A stretch of 64,000 nt of DNA from Murimonas intestini (GTDB lineage Bacteria; Bacillota; Clostridia; Lachnospirales; Lachnospiraceae), in assembly GCF_024622195.1 (NCBI RefSeq), contig NZ_JANKBI010000014.1, forward strand, positions 94,950-158,949, given 5' to 3'. Below are positions 1-8,144 of the stretch, piece after piece. Position 1 is the first letter of the stretch. Every line of letters starts with the position of its first letter. Below the pieces are notes generated by a model. That model ran no database searches and was not told the origin of the DNA. It saw nothing but the letters and a program-made list of their open reading frames with translations. A program made the position numbers and the translations under genes.

Positions 1-450
1 ACGCTTAAATTTATTAATATGGTTTTTCTTGCCGTGATATTTTTTTCCGGAGAGACTGGCCAGCTTCTCAGCTTCATATACATAGTCAGCATCATCCCTG
101 TCATACTCTATCTCAAACCTGCCGGGATAAAGTTCTTCCAGGATATCAAACTGCCCGGGTGTCACCATGTGCAGCTTAAATTCTGCGCCTCTTTCTTTTG
201 CATGATTTATCAGTGTCTCCAGTGCTGCCTTCACCCCTTCCCTTCTCCCTATGGGAAATGAGTAGGAGGTCTCATCCGCGCTCTGAAAGATGAGCATATC
301 TTCCACAACAGCAAATTTAACTTTATAGTGGCAGGACCACAGATAAATATTTCCAAAAGTAAGTTCGCAGCTTCTGGACTGCTGCAGTGACAGATAGTGT
401 TTGATCAGCTCTCTGTCTTCTAATACGGGTTTCTTAAATTGTATCTCCAT
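1..450 (-). CDS. DUF2156 (LPG synthetase C-terminal-like) protein, cut by window edge
   Basis: An open frame begins at the ATG at 450-448, behind a GAGGAG ribosome binding site, and runs off the left edge, so the C-terminal half is missing. The visible 150 residues start MEIQFKKPVLEDRELIKHYL and include a KYHGKKNHINKF motif near residue 140, typical of DUF2156, the GNAT-like fold also found at the C-terminus of phosphatidylglycerol lysyltransferase. Stand-alone DUF2156 proteins are widespread in Clostridia and their substrate is unknown, so no reaction is assigned. It lies 13 nt downstream of the ABC exporter gene and is probably co-transcribed with it. Confidence 0.8.
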   Translation of the reverse strand, partial: MEIQFKKPVLEDRELIKHYLSLQQSRSCELTFGNIYLWSCHYKVKFAVVEDMLIFQSADETSYSFPIGRREGVKAALETLINHAKERGAEFKLHMVTPGQFDILEELYPGRFEIEYDRDDADYVYEAEKLASLSGKKYHGKKNHINKFKR

Positions 451-463
451 GTTCTCCTCTTTT

Positions 464-2185
464 CTATCTTCCCTTGTAAAGCTTTGCATAGGCCCCGTCC
501 TTTGCAAGAAGCTCCGCATGGGTTCCTTCCTCTTCGATTCCATTTTCAGTCAGCACCAGGATACGTTCAGCATTTCTGATCGTGCTTAAGCGATGAGCGA
601 TAACGAATGTAGTCCTGTCCTTTGCCAGCTCCTCCAATGATTCCTGAACAATCTTTTCACTCTCATTGTCAAGGGCTGATGTGGCCTCATCAAAAATTAG
701 TATCGGCGGATTTTTCAAAAATACACGCGCAATTGATAATCTCTGCTTCTGTCCTCCTGAAAGCTTCGCACCGCGCTGCCCAATATCCGTCAGATACCCG
801 TCCGGCAGGGACATGATAAAATCATGGGCATTGGCCCGTTTGGCCGCCACGATGACCTCTTCATCTGTGGCATCCGGTTTCCCGTAGCGTATATTTTCCA
901 TAATATTTTCAGCAAACAGGTAAACATCCTGCTGCACGATCCCGATATGGTCTCTTAAATCCTTTAACTGAATCCTGCGGATATCCGTCCCGTCCAGAAG
1001 GATCCGTCCCTCCACCACATCATAGAATCTGGGGATCAGGCTGCAGAGTGTTGTCTTGCCTCCCCCTGAACTTCCCACAAGGGCCAGGTATTCACCGGAA
1101 CGGACCTTTAAGTTCACGTGATTGAGGACCTTTTCTTTATTATCCTCATAGTGGAAGGAGACATTCTCAAATTCCACATCACCTTTTACATCTTTAAGGC
1201 TATCAGCCCCTGGTACATCAGCTATATCAGGCTCTATAGCCAGTATTTCCAGGAAACGTTCATATCCGGAATAGCCGTTCTGGAACTGTTCTGTAAAGTT
1301 GATAAGCTTTTTCACCGGCTCAGTAAAGTTATTAATATAGAGCAGGAAGGTGATCAGGTCAGCCACCGGCATCCCTTTTCCTGTGATCAGCACAGCTCCC
1401 ACCACGAGCACTACAATAGTGATCAGAGTTGTCAGAGCCCCAAGCCCGGAATTGTAGCTGCCCATGTACCAGTAGCTGCGCTTCTTGGACTCTACGAAAC
1501 GGCTGTTGCCCTTTTTAAACTTCTCCATCTCCACTTCTTCATTGGCGAAGGATTTTACTACCCTGATGCCTGAAAGGCTGTCCTCTATCTGTCCATTAAT
1601 ATCCGCGATCCTGGCCCTGTTCTCCTTGAAGGCCTTTTTCATTTTTTTATTCATAAAAAAGGCATACACGGCCATGACCGGCACAAGGGCAAAAGCAGCC
1701 AGCGCCAGGAACGGATTAATGCTCACTAATATGATGAGGGACCCCACTATTTTGATGACAGAGATCAGCAGATCCTCAGGTCCGTGATGGAGAAGCTCGC
1801 TGATGTCGAACAGGTCGCTTGTGACCCTCGACAGCAGCTGTCCAACCTTCTGATTGTCGTAAAAAGCAAATGACAGCTTTTGATAGTGGGAGAAAATCTC
1901 ATTGCGCATGTCATGCTCAATATTAGCCCCCATGATATGGCCATAATAGGCAATATAGAAATTGCAGACAAATTCCAGGACTACCAGCCCCAGCATAACA
2001 GCCCCCAGCGTCAGGATCATCTTCAGGGGCTCAGGCATATAAACTACTTCATTTGTGATATATCTCACAATTAAAGGGATAGCCAGCGTTACGCCGGCCC
2101 CCATGATTGCAAACAGCATATCAGACCAGAACAGTCCCTGATATGGTTTATAATATGAAATTAATCTTTTCCATTTGTGTTCCAT
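464..2185 (-). CDS. ABC exporter, fused permease and ATPase (ABCB/MsbA type)
   Basis: A 573-residue half-transporter: an N-terminal six-helix membrane domain (about residues 1-310) fused to a nucleotide-binding domain. The ATPase has Walker A GSSGGGKTT (near 370), signature LSGGQKQR (near 474), Walker B ILIFDEATSALD (near 495) and the H-loop AHRLST. The family exports lipids, drugs or peptides as homo- or heterodimers. No partner half-transporter is adjacent, so a homodimer is likely. The substrate cannot be told from sequence. It sits between glmM upstream and the DUF2156 gene downstream, on the same strand. Confidence 0.9.
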   Translation of the reverse strand: MEHKWKRLISYYKPYQGLFWSDMLFAIMGAGVTLAIPLIVRYITNEVVYMPEPLKMILTLGAVMLGLVVLEFVCNFYIAYYGHIMGANIEHDMRNEIFSHYQKLSFAFYDNQKVGQLLSRVTSDLFDISELLHHGPEDLLISVIKIVGSLIILVSINPFLALAAFALVPVMAVYAFFMNKKMKKAFKENRARIADINGQIEDSLSGIRVVKSFANEEVEMEKFKKGNSRFVESKKRSYWYMGSYNSGLGALTTLITIVVLVVGAVLITGKGMPVADLITFLLYINNFTEPVKKLINFTEQFQNGYSGYERFLEILAIEPDIADVPGADSLKDVKGDVEFENVSFHYEDNKEKVLNHVNLKVRSGEYLALVGSSGGGKTTLCSLIPRFYDVVEGRILLDGTDIRRIQLKDLRDHIGIVQQDVYLFAENIMENIRYGKPDATDEEVIVAAKRANAHDFIMSLPDGYLTDIGQRGAKLSGGQKQRLSIARVFLKNPPILIFDEATSALDNESEKIVQESLEELAKDRTTFVIAHRLSTIRNAERILVLTENGIEEEGTHAELLAKDGAYAKLYKGR

Positions 2186-2300
2186 GACTATTTTTATCCT
2201 GCTTCCGGCTGCCGGCTTATTCCGGCGGGCCAGAGTCTTTCCTTTTCATATTTCCTGCTGCTGTACACACTCCGGGCACAAAGCAGCAGTTTCTTTGTTC

Positions 2301-3647
2301 TCAGTTCACTATAAGCCCCTGCTCCTTCATTACGTCAATGACCTGGTTTACATATTTTTCGCAGAGTTCATCATCAGCTGCCTCTACCATGACACGTATC
2401 ACCGGCTCTGTGCCGCTCTCGCGCACAAGGATCCTTCCGTCATCTCCTAAAGAAGCGCCGACCTCCTCCACAGCCTTTACCACTGCCGGATTCTCTCTGG
2501 CTGTCTTCTTGTCAGCCACCCTGACATTCTTAAGCAGCTGGGGATATATCTTCACTTCTCCTGCCAGAGTTTCCAGGCTCTGCTTCTTTTCCGTGATCAC
2601 TTCCATCACCATGAGGGATGTGAGGATACCGTCGCCTGTAGTAGCATGCTTGCTGAAGATAATATGTCCTGACTGCTCTCCGCCCAGGCAGTGTCCATTC
2701 TGGACCATATTCTCATATACATATTTATCACCTACGGCAGTCTTCTCGTATTTGATGCCTGCCTTGTCACATGCTTTGTAAAGACCCAGATTTGACATGA
2801 TCGTGGTAACGATCGTATCATTATTCAGTCTGCCCTCTTCTTTCAGATATTTACCGCAGACATACATGATGAGATCGCCATCGACCACATTTCCCCTGCC
2901 GTCTACTGCTATACATCTGTCTGCATCCCCGTCATAGGCAAATCCCAGATCAAGGCCCTTTTCCTTCACAAACTCCTGAAGCACATGGATGTGGGTGGAC
3001 CCGCAGTCTGTATTGATATTTGTACCATTTGGCTCATTATTGATCACATACGTCTTTGCCCCTAACGCGTCAAACACACTCTTTGCGATCGCTGAAGCGC
3101 TTCCGTTTGAACAGTCCAGGCCAATCCTGAAATTTTTGAAGGAACGTGTGGCCAGAGATATCAGATAACCGATATAACGGTTTCTGCCTGCCACAAAATC
3201 CACGGTACGGCCTATATTCTCTTTAGTAGCCAGAGGTATCTCTCCGAACTCTCCGTCTATATATGATTCTATTTTCTCTTCTACTTCCGCCTCCAGCTTC
3301 TGTCCCATTCCATTAATGACCTTGATGCCATTGTCGTAGAACGGATTATGGCTGGCTGAGATCATGATTCCGCAGTCGAACCCTTCCGTGCGCACTACAT
3401 AAGAAACACTGGGGGTAGTTGTCACATGGAGCAGGAATGCATCCGCACCAGAAGCGGTCAGCCCTGCCACCAGGGAATATTCAAACATGTAGCTGCTGCG
3501 CCGTGTATCTTTGCCGATCACGATCTGGGCCTTGTGTTCTCTTCCATAATACCATCCCAGGAAGCGTCCTACTTTATATGCGTGTTCAACTGTCAGGTCT
3601 ACATTAGCCTCTCCGCGGAACCCGTCTGTTCCAAAATATTTTCCCAT
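2301..3647 (-). CDS. glmM: phosphoglucosamine mutase
   Basis: A 448-residue cytoplasmic enzyme that converts glucosamine-6-phosphate to glucosamine-1-phosphate for UDP-GlcNAc and peptidoglycan synthesis. It begins MGKYFGTDGFRGEAN, as is typical of GlmM. The phosphoserine loop ISASHNPFYDNGIKV is near residue 99, the metal-binding loop DGDADRC near 240, and the C-terminal phosphate-binding loop RESGTEPVIRVM near 408. Length is normal for the family. It is preceded by a strong sigma-A-like promoter (3734-3762) and a GGAG site. Confidence 0.96.
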   Translation of the reverse strand: MGKYFGTDGFRGEANVDLTVEHAYKVGRFLGWYYGREHKAQIVIGKDTRRSSYMFEYSLVAGLTASGADAFLLHVTTTPSVSYVVRTEGFDCGIMISASHNPFYDNGIKVINGMGQKLEAEVEEKIESYIDGEFGEIPLATKENIGRTVDFVAGRNRYIGYLISLATRSFKNFRIGLDCSNGSASAIAKSVFDALGAKTYVINNEPNGTNINTDCGSTHIHVLQEFVKEKGLDLGFAYDGDADRCIAVDGRGNVVDGDLIMYVCGKYLKEEGRLNNDTIVTTIMSNLGLYKACDKAGIKYEKTAVGDKYVYENMVQNGHCLGGEQSGHIIFSKHATTGDGILTSLMVMEVITEKKQSLETLAGEVKIYPQLLKNVRVADKKTARENPAVVKAVEEVGASLGDDGRILVRESGTEPVIRVMVEAADDELCEKYVNQVIDVMKEQGLIVN

Positions 3648-3733
3648 AATATAGTCTCCTTATTCAATTACTCCAATGCCAGCTTCGCGCGCACACTGCA
3701 GCGCTCTGCCATTAAAAATTACATACATGTTCA

Positions 3734-3762
3734 ATTATACGATTGAAGTATGAAAAATACAA
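3734..3762 (-). promoter_or_regulatory. sigma-A-type promoter of glmM
   Basis: On the minus strand a -35 box TTGTAT (3762-3757) and a perfect -10 box TATAAT (3739-3734) are separated by 17 nt. The start codon of glmM is about 85 nt downstream. No hairpin or operator is obvious in the leader. Confidence 0.75.
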
Positions 3763-3786
3763 TCTTTTTTTGCGCAGCCGGATTAC

Positions 3787-4104
3787 CTACAGTTTCTTTT
3801 TATACTCTGTCCCCCATGCCACCATGGCGTCTAAGACCGGCTTCAGGCTGTATCCCGTATCCGTCAGAGTATATTCTACCCGGGGCGGCACCTCCGGATA
3901 TACCTTGCGGCTCACAAGCCCGCTCTCCTCCATGGAGCGCAGATTTGACGTGAGCACCTTCTGAGAGATGCTGCCAATAGACTTTTTTAATTCTCCAAAG
4001 CGTTTTGTACCCCCCATAAGATCCCGGATGATAAGTACTTTCCATCTGTCACTGATAAGCATCAGTGTCGTCTCCACCGGGCAGTCAGGTAACTTTTTTT
4101 CCAT
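3787..4104 (-). CDS. HxlR-family winged-helix regulator
   Basis: A 105-residue protein with the HxlR signature: an N-terminal Cys (CPVETTLMLISDRWKVLIIR), GTKRFGELKKSIGSISQKVLT, and a C-terminal wing with VEYTLTDTGYSL. HxlR proteins are small dimeric DNA-binding regulators, and many sense electrophiles or redox through the N-terminal cysteine. A GGAGG site precedes the ATG. It is divergent from the macrodomain/sirtuin block, with a MITE copy (4228-4358) in the shared intergenic region. A role in controlling that block is plausible but inferred only from position. Confidence 0.88.
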   Translation of the reverse strand: MEKKLPDCPVETTLMLISDRWKVLIIRDLMGGTKRFGELKKSIGSISQKVLTSNLRSMEESGLVSRKVYPEVPPRVEYTLTDTGYSLKPVLDAMVAWGTEYKKKL

Positions 4105-4227
4105 AACAGGCCTCCATTTCTTTTATCCTGCATCATGTACAGTATCCAGATGCGTGAACAGTATCCAATTGGTAACTACAGCACATAAAAGTGCTTACTT
4201 TACATTTTATCTATATAGAAATATTAT

Positions 4228-4358
4228 TAAATTATCCAGCAGGTCTGTGCATTTACTGCACTGACCATAAGAAAATGATTCAAGGGTGCAAAAATCCCAT
4301 CGCCGAAGGCAATTTAAATTGATTTTTGCATGTAACTGTGAAGGTACTGAATAGTTAC
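4228..4358. mobile_element. MITE copy A (long form)
   Basis: A 131-bp element nearly identical to copy B at 8011-8142. Its right end CTGAATAGTTAC is intact and its left end is decayed. It is flanked by the direct repeat AAATATTAT at 4219-4227 and 4359-4367 (9 nt, of which 8 fit the family rule). It holds the TGCAAAAATC / GATTTTTGCA stem and an inner ATCGCC-GAA-GGC stem. It fills much of the 342-nt gap between the divergent hxlR-type and macrodomain genes. The rest of that gap shows no gene or clear promoter. Confidence 0.85.
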
Positions 4359-4446
4359 AAATATTATATGGTTAAGAGCAGATAAAAACAAGGCGCAAAT
4401 ATAAGCCTTTGCACTTCATGATATATATAATACGGAGGTAAAAGAT

Positions 4447-5235
4447 ATGAATACTCAGGAACAGCTGCTTTACATGATACAATATCTGATCCATGAAGAT
4501 ACAAAATACAGCAATCTGGAAATCCCTGATTCTATGGCGGAACAAAAGAAACTGCTGCGCTCCCTGATGAATATACGTCCGCCCAGACCGGTCCCTGAAG
4601 AATTTTTAGAGGTACAGGACAGCTATCTGGGCAGTGAGCTGAAGCTTAAAAGACCTGTCACACTGGCGGAACTCTCCCCTGTCCAGGAGGGGATATATCT
4701 CTGGCAGGGAGATATCACAAGGCTTCAGGCAGATGCTGTTGTAAATGCCGCAAACAGTGCCCTTCTGGGCTGCTTCATCCCCTGCCACGGCTGTATCGAT
4801 AATGCCATCCACTCCGCTGCCGGGGTCCAGCTCCGTCTGGAATGCCGCAGGATCATGGAGGCGCAGGGGCACCCTGAAGCTGTTGGAACAGCCAGGATCA
4901 CAAAAGCTTATAATCTGCCCTCCCGCTATGTGCTTCACACTGTCGGGCCTGTGATTCACGGGGAGCCTGACACAGAAGACTGTGCAGCACTGGCCTCCTG
5001 CTACCGTTCCTGCATGGAACTTGCTGCCGCATACAGGCTGGACAGTATTGCCTTCTGCTGCATTTCTACAGGGGAATTCCATTTTCCAAATGAAACTGCC
5101 GCCAGGATAGCCGTTGGGACAGTAAAAAAATATCTCCAGGAAAATAATTCTGAAACAGAGGTGATTTTTAATGTGTATAAAGACAGGGACTATGAAATCT
5201 ACAGACATATACTCTCCGGGATTCTATCCATATAG
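4447..5235 (+). CDS. zinc-dependent macrodomain protein-ADP-ribosyl hydrolase
   Basis: A 262-residue protein with an N-terminal helical extension of about 80 residues and then a macrodomain. The segment DAVVNAANSALLGCF is followed by CHGCIDNAIHSAAGVQL (near residues 117-133), which carries the Cys/His metal-binding motif of the zinc macrodomains found in SirTM operons. The C-terminal ADP-ribose loop is CCISTGEFHFPNETAA. The family removes mono-ADP-ribose from proteins modified by SirTM. A GGAGG site is 8 nt before the ATG. The sirtuin gene overlaps its 3' end by 44 nt, so the two are probably translationally coupled. Unlike the staphylococcal and streptococcal operons, no gcvH-like target gene is present. 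Confidence 0.92.
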   Translation: MNTQEQLLYMIQYLIHEDTKYSNLEIPDSMAEQKKLLRSLMNIRPPRPVPEEFLEVQDSYLGSELKLKRPVTLAELSPVQEGIYLWQGDITRLQADAVVNAANSALLGCFIPCHGCIDNAIHSAAGVQLRLECRRIMEAQGHPEAVGTARITKAYNLPSRYVLHTVGPVIHGEPDTEDCAALASCYRSCMELAAAYRLDSIAFCCISTGEFHFPNETAARIAVGTVKKYLQENNSETEVIFNVYKDRDYEIYRHILSGILSI

Positions 5236-6121
5236 TACTTTAGATAAGCTGCGGGAGGCATTAAACAATGCGGAGGCCATCATTATCGGCGCAGGTGCCG
5301 GTCTTTCTGTCTCCGCAGGTTTTACCTATAAAGGTGAACGCTTCGATAAATACTTCCATGATTTCGCAGAAAAATATGATTTTCATGATATGTATTCCGG
5401 CGGTTTCTATCCATATAAGACCCTGGAGGAACATTGGGCCTACTGGAGCCGATACATATACATCAATCGTTACATGACGGCTCCTAAACCTGTTTATGAT
5501 AATCTTTATAAATTGGTAAAGGGCAGAGACTACTTTGTGCTGACTACTAATGTGGATCATTGTTTTCAGAAAGCCGGTTTTGATAAGCACAGGTTATTCT
5601 ACACACAGGGCGATTATGGCTTATTTCAATGCAGCGAGCCCTGTCATCATGAAACCTATGAAAATATGGATTTGATTTGCCGGATGATTGAAGCGCAAGG
5701 CTATGCAGTGGATGGGGATGGTTTACTGATCTTGCCAGAAGGAAGGACACCAAAGATGACGGTTCCTTCTGAATTAATTCCTCACTGCCCCAAGTGCGGA
5801 AAACCTATGATGATGAATCTTCGTACAGACAGAACCTTTGTGGAGGATGCAGGCTGGCATCAGGCGTCAGACCGGTATTTTAATTTTCTGAGCAGCCACC
5901 AGGACATGAAGACAGTCTTCCTGGAGGCAGCAGTCGGATATAATACCCCATCCATAGTGAAGTACAGCTTTTGGCGTATGACGCACGAATGGAAAAATGC
6001 AGTGTATGCCTGCCTGAATTATGGAGAGGCTTATGCTCCGGAAGAAATTCAAAAGAAGTCTATCTGTATCAATGGCGACATCGGTGTAATTTTAGATAAA
6101 CTGGTTTTAGATAATGTATAG
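5192..6121 (+). CDS. SirTM-type sirtuin, putative protein mono-ADP-ribosyltransferase
   Basis: Starting at 5192, a 309-residue Sir2-fold protein; an in-frame ATG at 5171 has no better binding site. The NAD-binding motif is IIIGAGAGLSVSAGFTY. The TQNID box of classical sirtuins reads TTNVDHCFQKAG, and the position of the catalytic His lies in FYTQGDYGLFQC, the SirTM pattern. Zinc ligands are CSEPC and CPKCGK. Known SirTMs ADP-ribosylate a lipoylated GcvH-like protein instead of deacetylating. Its overlap with the macrodomain gene supports a writer/eraser pair. The substrate here is unknown, because neither GcvH-L nor the lipoate ligase is encoded nearby. Confidence 0.9.
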   Translation: MKSTDIYSPGFYPYSTLDKLREALNNAEAIIIGAGAGLSVSAGFTYKGERFDKYFHDFAEKYDFHDMYSGGFYPYKTLEEHWAYWSRYIYINRYMTAPKPVYDNLYKLVKGRDYFVLTTNVDHCFQKAGFDKHRLFYTQGDYGLFQCSEPCHHETYENMDLICRMIEAQGYAVDGDGLLILPEGRTPKMTVPSELIPHCPKCGKPMMMNLRTDRTFVEDAGWHQASDRYFNFLSSHQDMKTVFLEAAVGYNTPSIVKYSFWRMTHEWKNAVYACLNYGEAYAPEEIQKKSICINGDIGVILDKLVLDNV

Positions 6122-6127
6122 GTTGAA

Positions 6128-6190
6128 AAATAGACAGCCCTATTGCATTTATGTCACGAAGGTATATACTATTTGCAACAGGGCTGGAGT
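6128..6190 (+). terminator. long inverted repeat after the sirtuin gene
   Basis: Just after the SirTM stop, CAGCCCTATTGCA is mirrored by TGCAACAGGGCTG with about 26 nt between the arms. There is no T-run after the second arm, so it may be a weak terminator, an RNA stability hairpin or an operator. The following 110 nt to the flavoprotein gene contain a TTGACA hexamer without a convincing -10 box. Confidence 0.4.
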
Positions 6191-6300
6191 AGAAACTTTG
6201 GACAGCCAACGTCGGAGCAGAAAACTGTTGACATACTGCCTGGCAGGTTAACCGATGCGAATCAGCCGTAATGGACAGAATATATAAAAGGAGTCTACAC

Positions 6301-6858
6301 ATGAAAACCTGTATCATCAATTTCAGCGGAAGAGCCGGTGGAAACGGACATGGAACAGCCGCCTTTGCCGCCGCGGAACTTATCCGCACATCTGAGCCGG
6401 AGATCATCGAGTTCTCGGGCCTTACAGTTAACGGCTGCGGCAGCTGCCATTATGAATGTTTCCGTCGCGGGCAGGCATGCCCTCATAAGGATGACGACAT
6501 GTGGAAAGTCTACATGAAGGCTGCCGGGGCTGATATGTGCTGTTTCATAGTCCCCAATTATAACGGGCATCCCTGCTCGAATTTCTATGCCTTTGAAGAG
6601 AGGGGACAGGGTGTTTATCTGAATGCACGCAAAGAATATGAGAAGTATCTGAACGTGCCAAAAAAATTTATTGTCATCAGCAACACAGATGCAGCTCATT
6701 TTAGTCTTGTATTTGAAAACTGCCTTGGAAAAAATAAGAAAGCGGATATCCTTTTCCTGCGTGCCTCTGACTTCTCCCTGCCAAGTACCGGTACGGGGCT
6801 GATGACATCTGAGGATGCGCGCAGAAAAGTTTCCATGTTTCTGTCAGATTATCAGTAA
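6301..6858 (+). CDS. flavodoxin-fold Fe-S flavoprotein, NAD(P)H-dependent reductase family
   Basis: A 185-residue protein. The start at 6301 is preferred because AAGGAG lies 8 nt upstream. The N-terminal strand KTCIINFSGRAGGNGHGTA is the flavin-phosphate loop of the NADPH-dependent FMN reductase / iron-sulfur flavoprotein superfamily. A four-Cys cluster, NGCGSCHYECFRRGQAC (near residues 46-62), resembles the compact [4Fe-4S] motif of these proteins. The physiological acceptor is unknown. It is the third plus-strand gene of the SirTM block, about 180 nt after the sirtuin, and its 3' end overlaps the convergent MerR gene by 7 nt. A redox role beside SirTM is inferred. Confidence 0.8.
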   Translation: MKTCIINFSGRAGGNGHGTAAFAAAELIRTSEPEIIEFSGLTVNGCGSCHYECFRRGQACPHKDDDMWKVYMKAAGADMCCFIVPNYNGHPCSNFYAFEERGQGVYLNARKEYEKYLNVPKKFIVISNTDAAHFSLVFENCLGKNKKADILFLRASDFSLPSTGTGLMTSEDARRKVSMFLSDYQ

Positions 6859-7898
6859 TTACAGCTGCTCTGTCTTTTATCTGCCCATATGACCCAGATC
6901 AGTTCATCCACTCTTTCATGCCGGCACTCATACCCCTGCGCCTTCAGCATCCCCTCTATCTCGTCTGCATTGCCGAAAAACTCATCATTCAGGACATCCT
7001 TTGCTCTCTCTGAGCACTTTTCCTCATATTCCTTTCTGGCATTCTCATCTGCGAACATGAGGTCAGCTATCACGATCCTGCCATGGCCTTCGGCTATCCT
7101 GTCCATCTCTGCAATTGCGAGGATCTTTTCGTCATGGCTGCAGTGATGGAATGCATATGAGGAAATAACCGTATCACACACATTATCACCCAACGGCAGC
7201 TGCAGGAAGGTCCCAATCCGCAGTTGGATCCCCGGGCATTTCTTTCCCGCCTCCCTGAGCATATTCACTGACTGGTCCACACCTGTGTAATCCTCAGGCC
7301 TGATCCCTCTTTTCAGGATCTCTGCTGCCAGGTTGCCTGTACCTATTCCTATCTCCACGATTCTTTTTCCTTTGGCTGCTCCGGCTGCACAGCAGATCAC
7401 CTCATCATAATGGACATAAAAATCCAGCCCCTGACCGCCTCTTCTGATATCTGCATCATAGTGGGATGCCCAGTTGTCAAAATTCCACTTGTCCTCCCAC
7501 TCATTTGATGCAGTGATGATATCAGCCGTCTTTTCCATTTTCTCCAGGATATCATCACATGGACCACTGCTGTTAAGCATTAATTCTATGCTTTCCCCCA
7601 GCGTTTCCCTGACCTTTGTCATAGTATGGATATGCTGGTTCAGGATATTATACTGGGCCACAAACTGATTCAGGAGTTCATCCCCGCTGTGGGCTGCCAT
7701 AACAGACCCTATAGCCTCTATACTGAATCCCATCTTTCTGTAGAGGATTATCATCTCAAGCCTGCTTATATCCTCCACGCTGTACTCCCTGTAATTATTT
7801 TCACCTCTCCCGGGGCTGATCAGGCCCTTCTCCTCATAAAACCTGACCGCATTTGCCTGGATATTCAGCTTTTCCGAAACCTGTTTTATTGAATACAT
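6852..7898 (-). CDS. MerR-type regulator fused to a SAM-dependent methyltransferase
   Basis: A 348-residue two-domain protein. Residues 1-70 are a MerR winged helix (YSIKQVSEKLNIQANAVRFY, then GLISPGRGENNYREY), followed by a coiled-coil dimerisation helix to about residue 125. Residues from about 140 are a class I methyltransferase with motif I VEIGIGTGNLAAEIL, acidic motif II YTGVDQS and motif IV VISSYAFHH. MerR proteins normally end in a small ligand or metal domain, so an enzyme there is uncommon. The ligand and the methyl acceptor are unknown. Its 3' end overlaps that of the convergent flavoprotein gene. Confidence 0.88.
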   Translation of the reverse strand: MYSIKQVSEKLNIQANAVRFYEEKGLISPGRGENNYREYSVEDISRLEMIILYRKMGFSIEAIGSVMAAHSGDELLNQFVAQYNILNQHIHTMTKVRETLGESIELMLNSSGPCDDILEKMEKTADIITASNEWEDKWNFDNWASHYDADIRRGGQGLDFYVHYDEVICCAAGAAKGKRIVEIGIGTGNLAAEILKRGIRPEDYTGVDQSVNMLREAGKKCPGIQLRIGTFLQLPLGDNVCDTVISSYAFHHCSHDEKILAIAEMDRIAEGHGRIVIADLMFADENARKEYEEKCSERAKDVLNDEFFGNADEIEGMLKAQGYECRHERVDELIWVIWADKRQSSCNY

Positions 7899-7968
7899 CT
7901 CTCTTTTTTCAGCCGTCCTGTATGGGATGACTGTTCCTCCTTATTCTTGTTAAAAATAATATAGACCT

Positions 7969-7989
7969 TCGCCTAAGGCGAAGGTCAAG
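7969..7989. terminator. short GC hairpin upstream of the MerR gene
   Basis: A near-perfect palindrome ACCTTCGCC-TTA-GGCGAAGGT lies between the MerR-methyltransferase start and MITE copy B. It has no adjacent T-run. Because it lies 70-90 nt upstream of the merR-type start codon, it could be an operator or a remnant of another small repeat. Confidence 0.35.
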
Positions 7990-8010
7990 AGGTTATTTTT
8001 GTAACTGTTT

Positions 8011-8142
8011 GTAACTATTCAGCAGGTCTGTGCATTTACTGCACAGACCGTAAGAAAATGATTCAAGGGTGCAAAAATCCCATCGCCGAAGGCGATTTTA
8101 AATGGATTTTTGCATGGAACTGTGAAGGTACTGAACAGTTAC
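8011..8142. mobile_element. MITE copy B (long form, best preserved)
   Basis: A 132-bp element bounded by GTAACTATTCAG and CTGAACAGTTAC. The flanking direct repeats are AACTGTTT (8003-8010) and AACTATTT (8143-8150), 7 of 8 matching. Inside are three stems: GGTCTGTGCA/TGCACAGACC, TGCAAAAATCC/GGATTTTTGCA, and nested in the second ATCGCC-GAA-GGCGAT. No coding capacity. The stop codon of dcd lies inside the right-hand target repeat, so the insertion took place at the end of that gene without destroying it. Confidence 0.9.
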
Positions 8143-8144
8143 AA

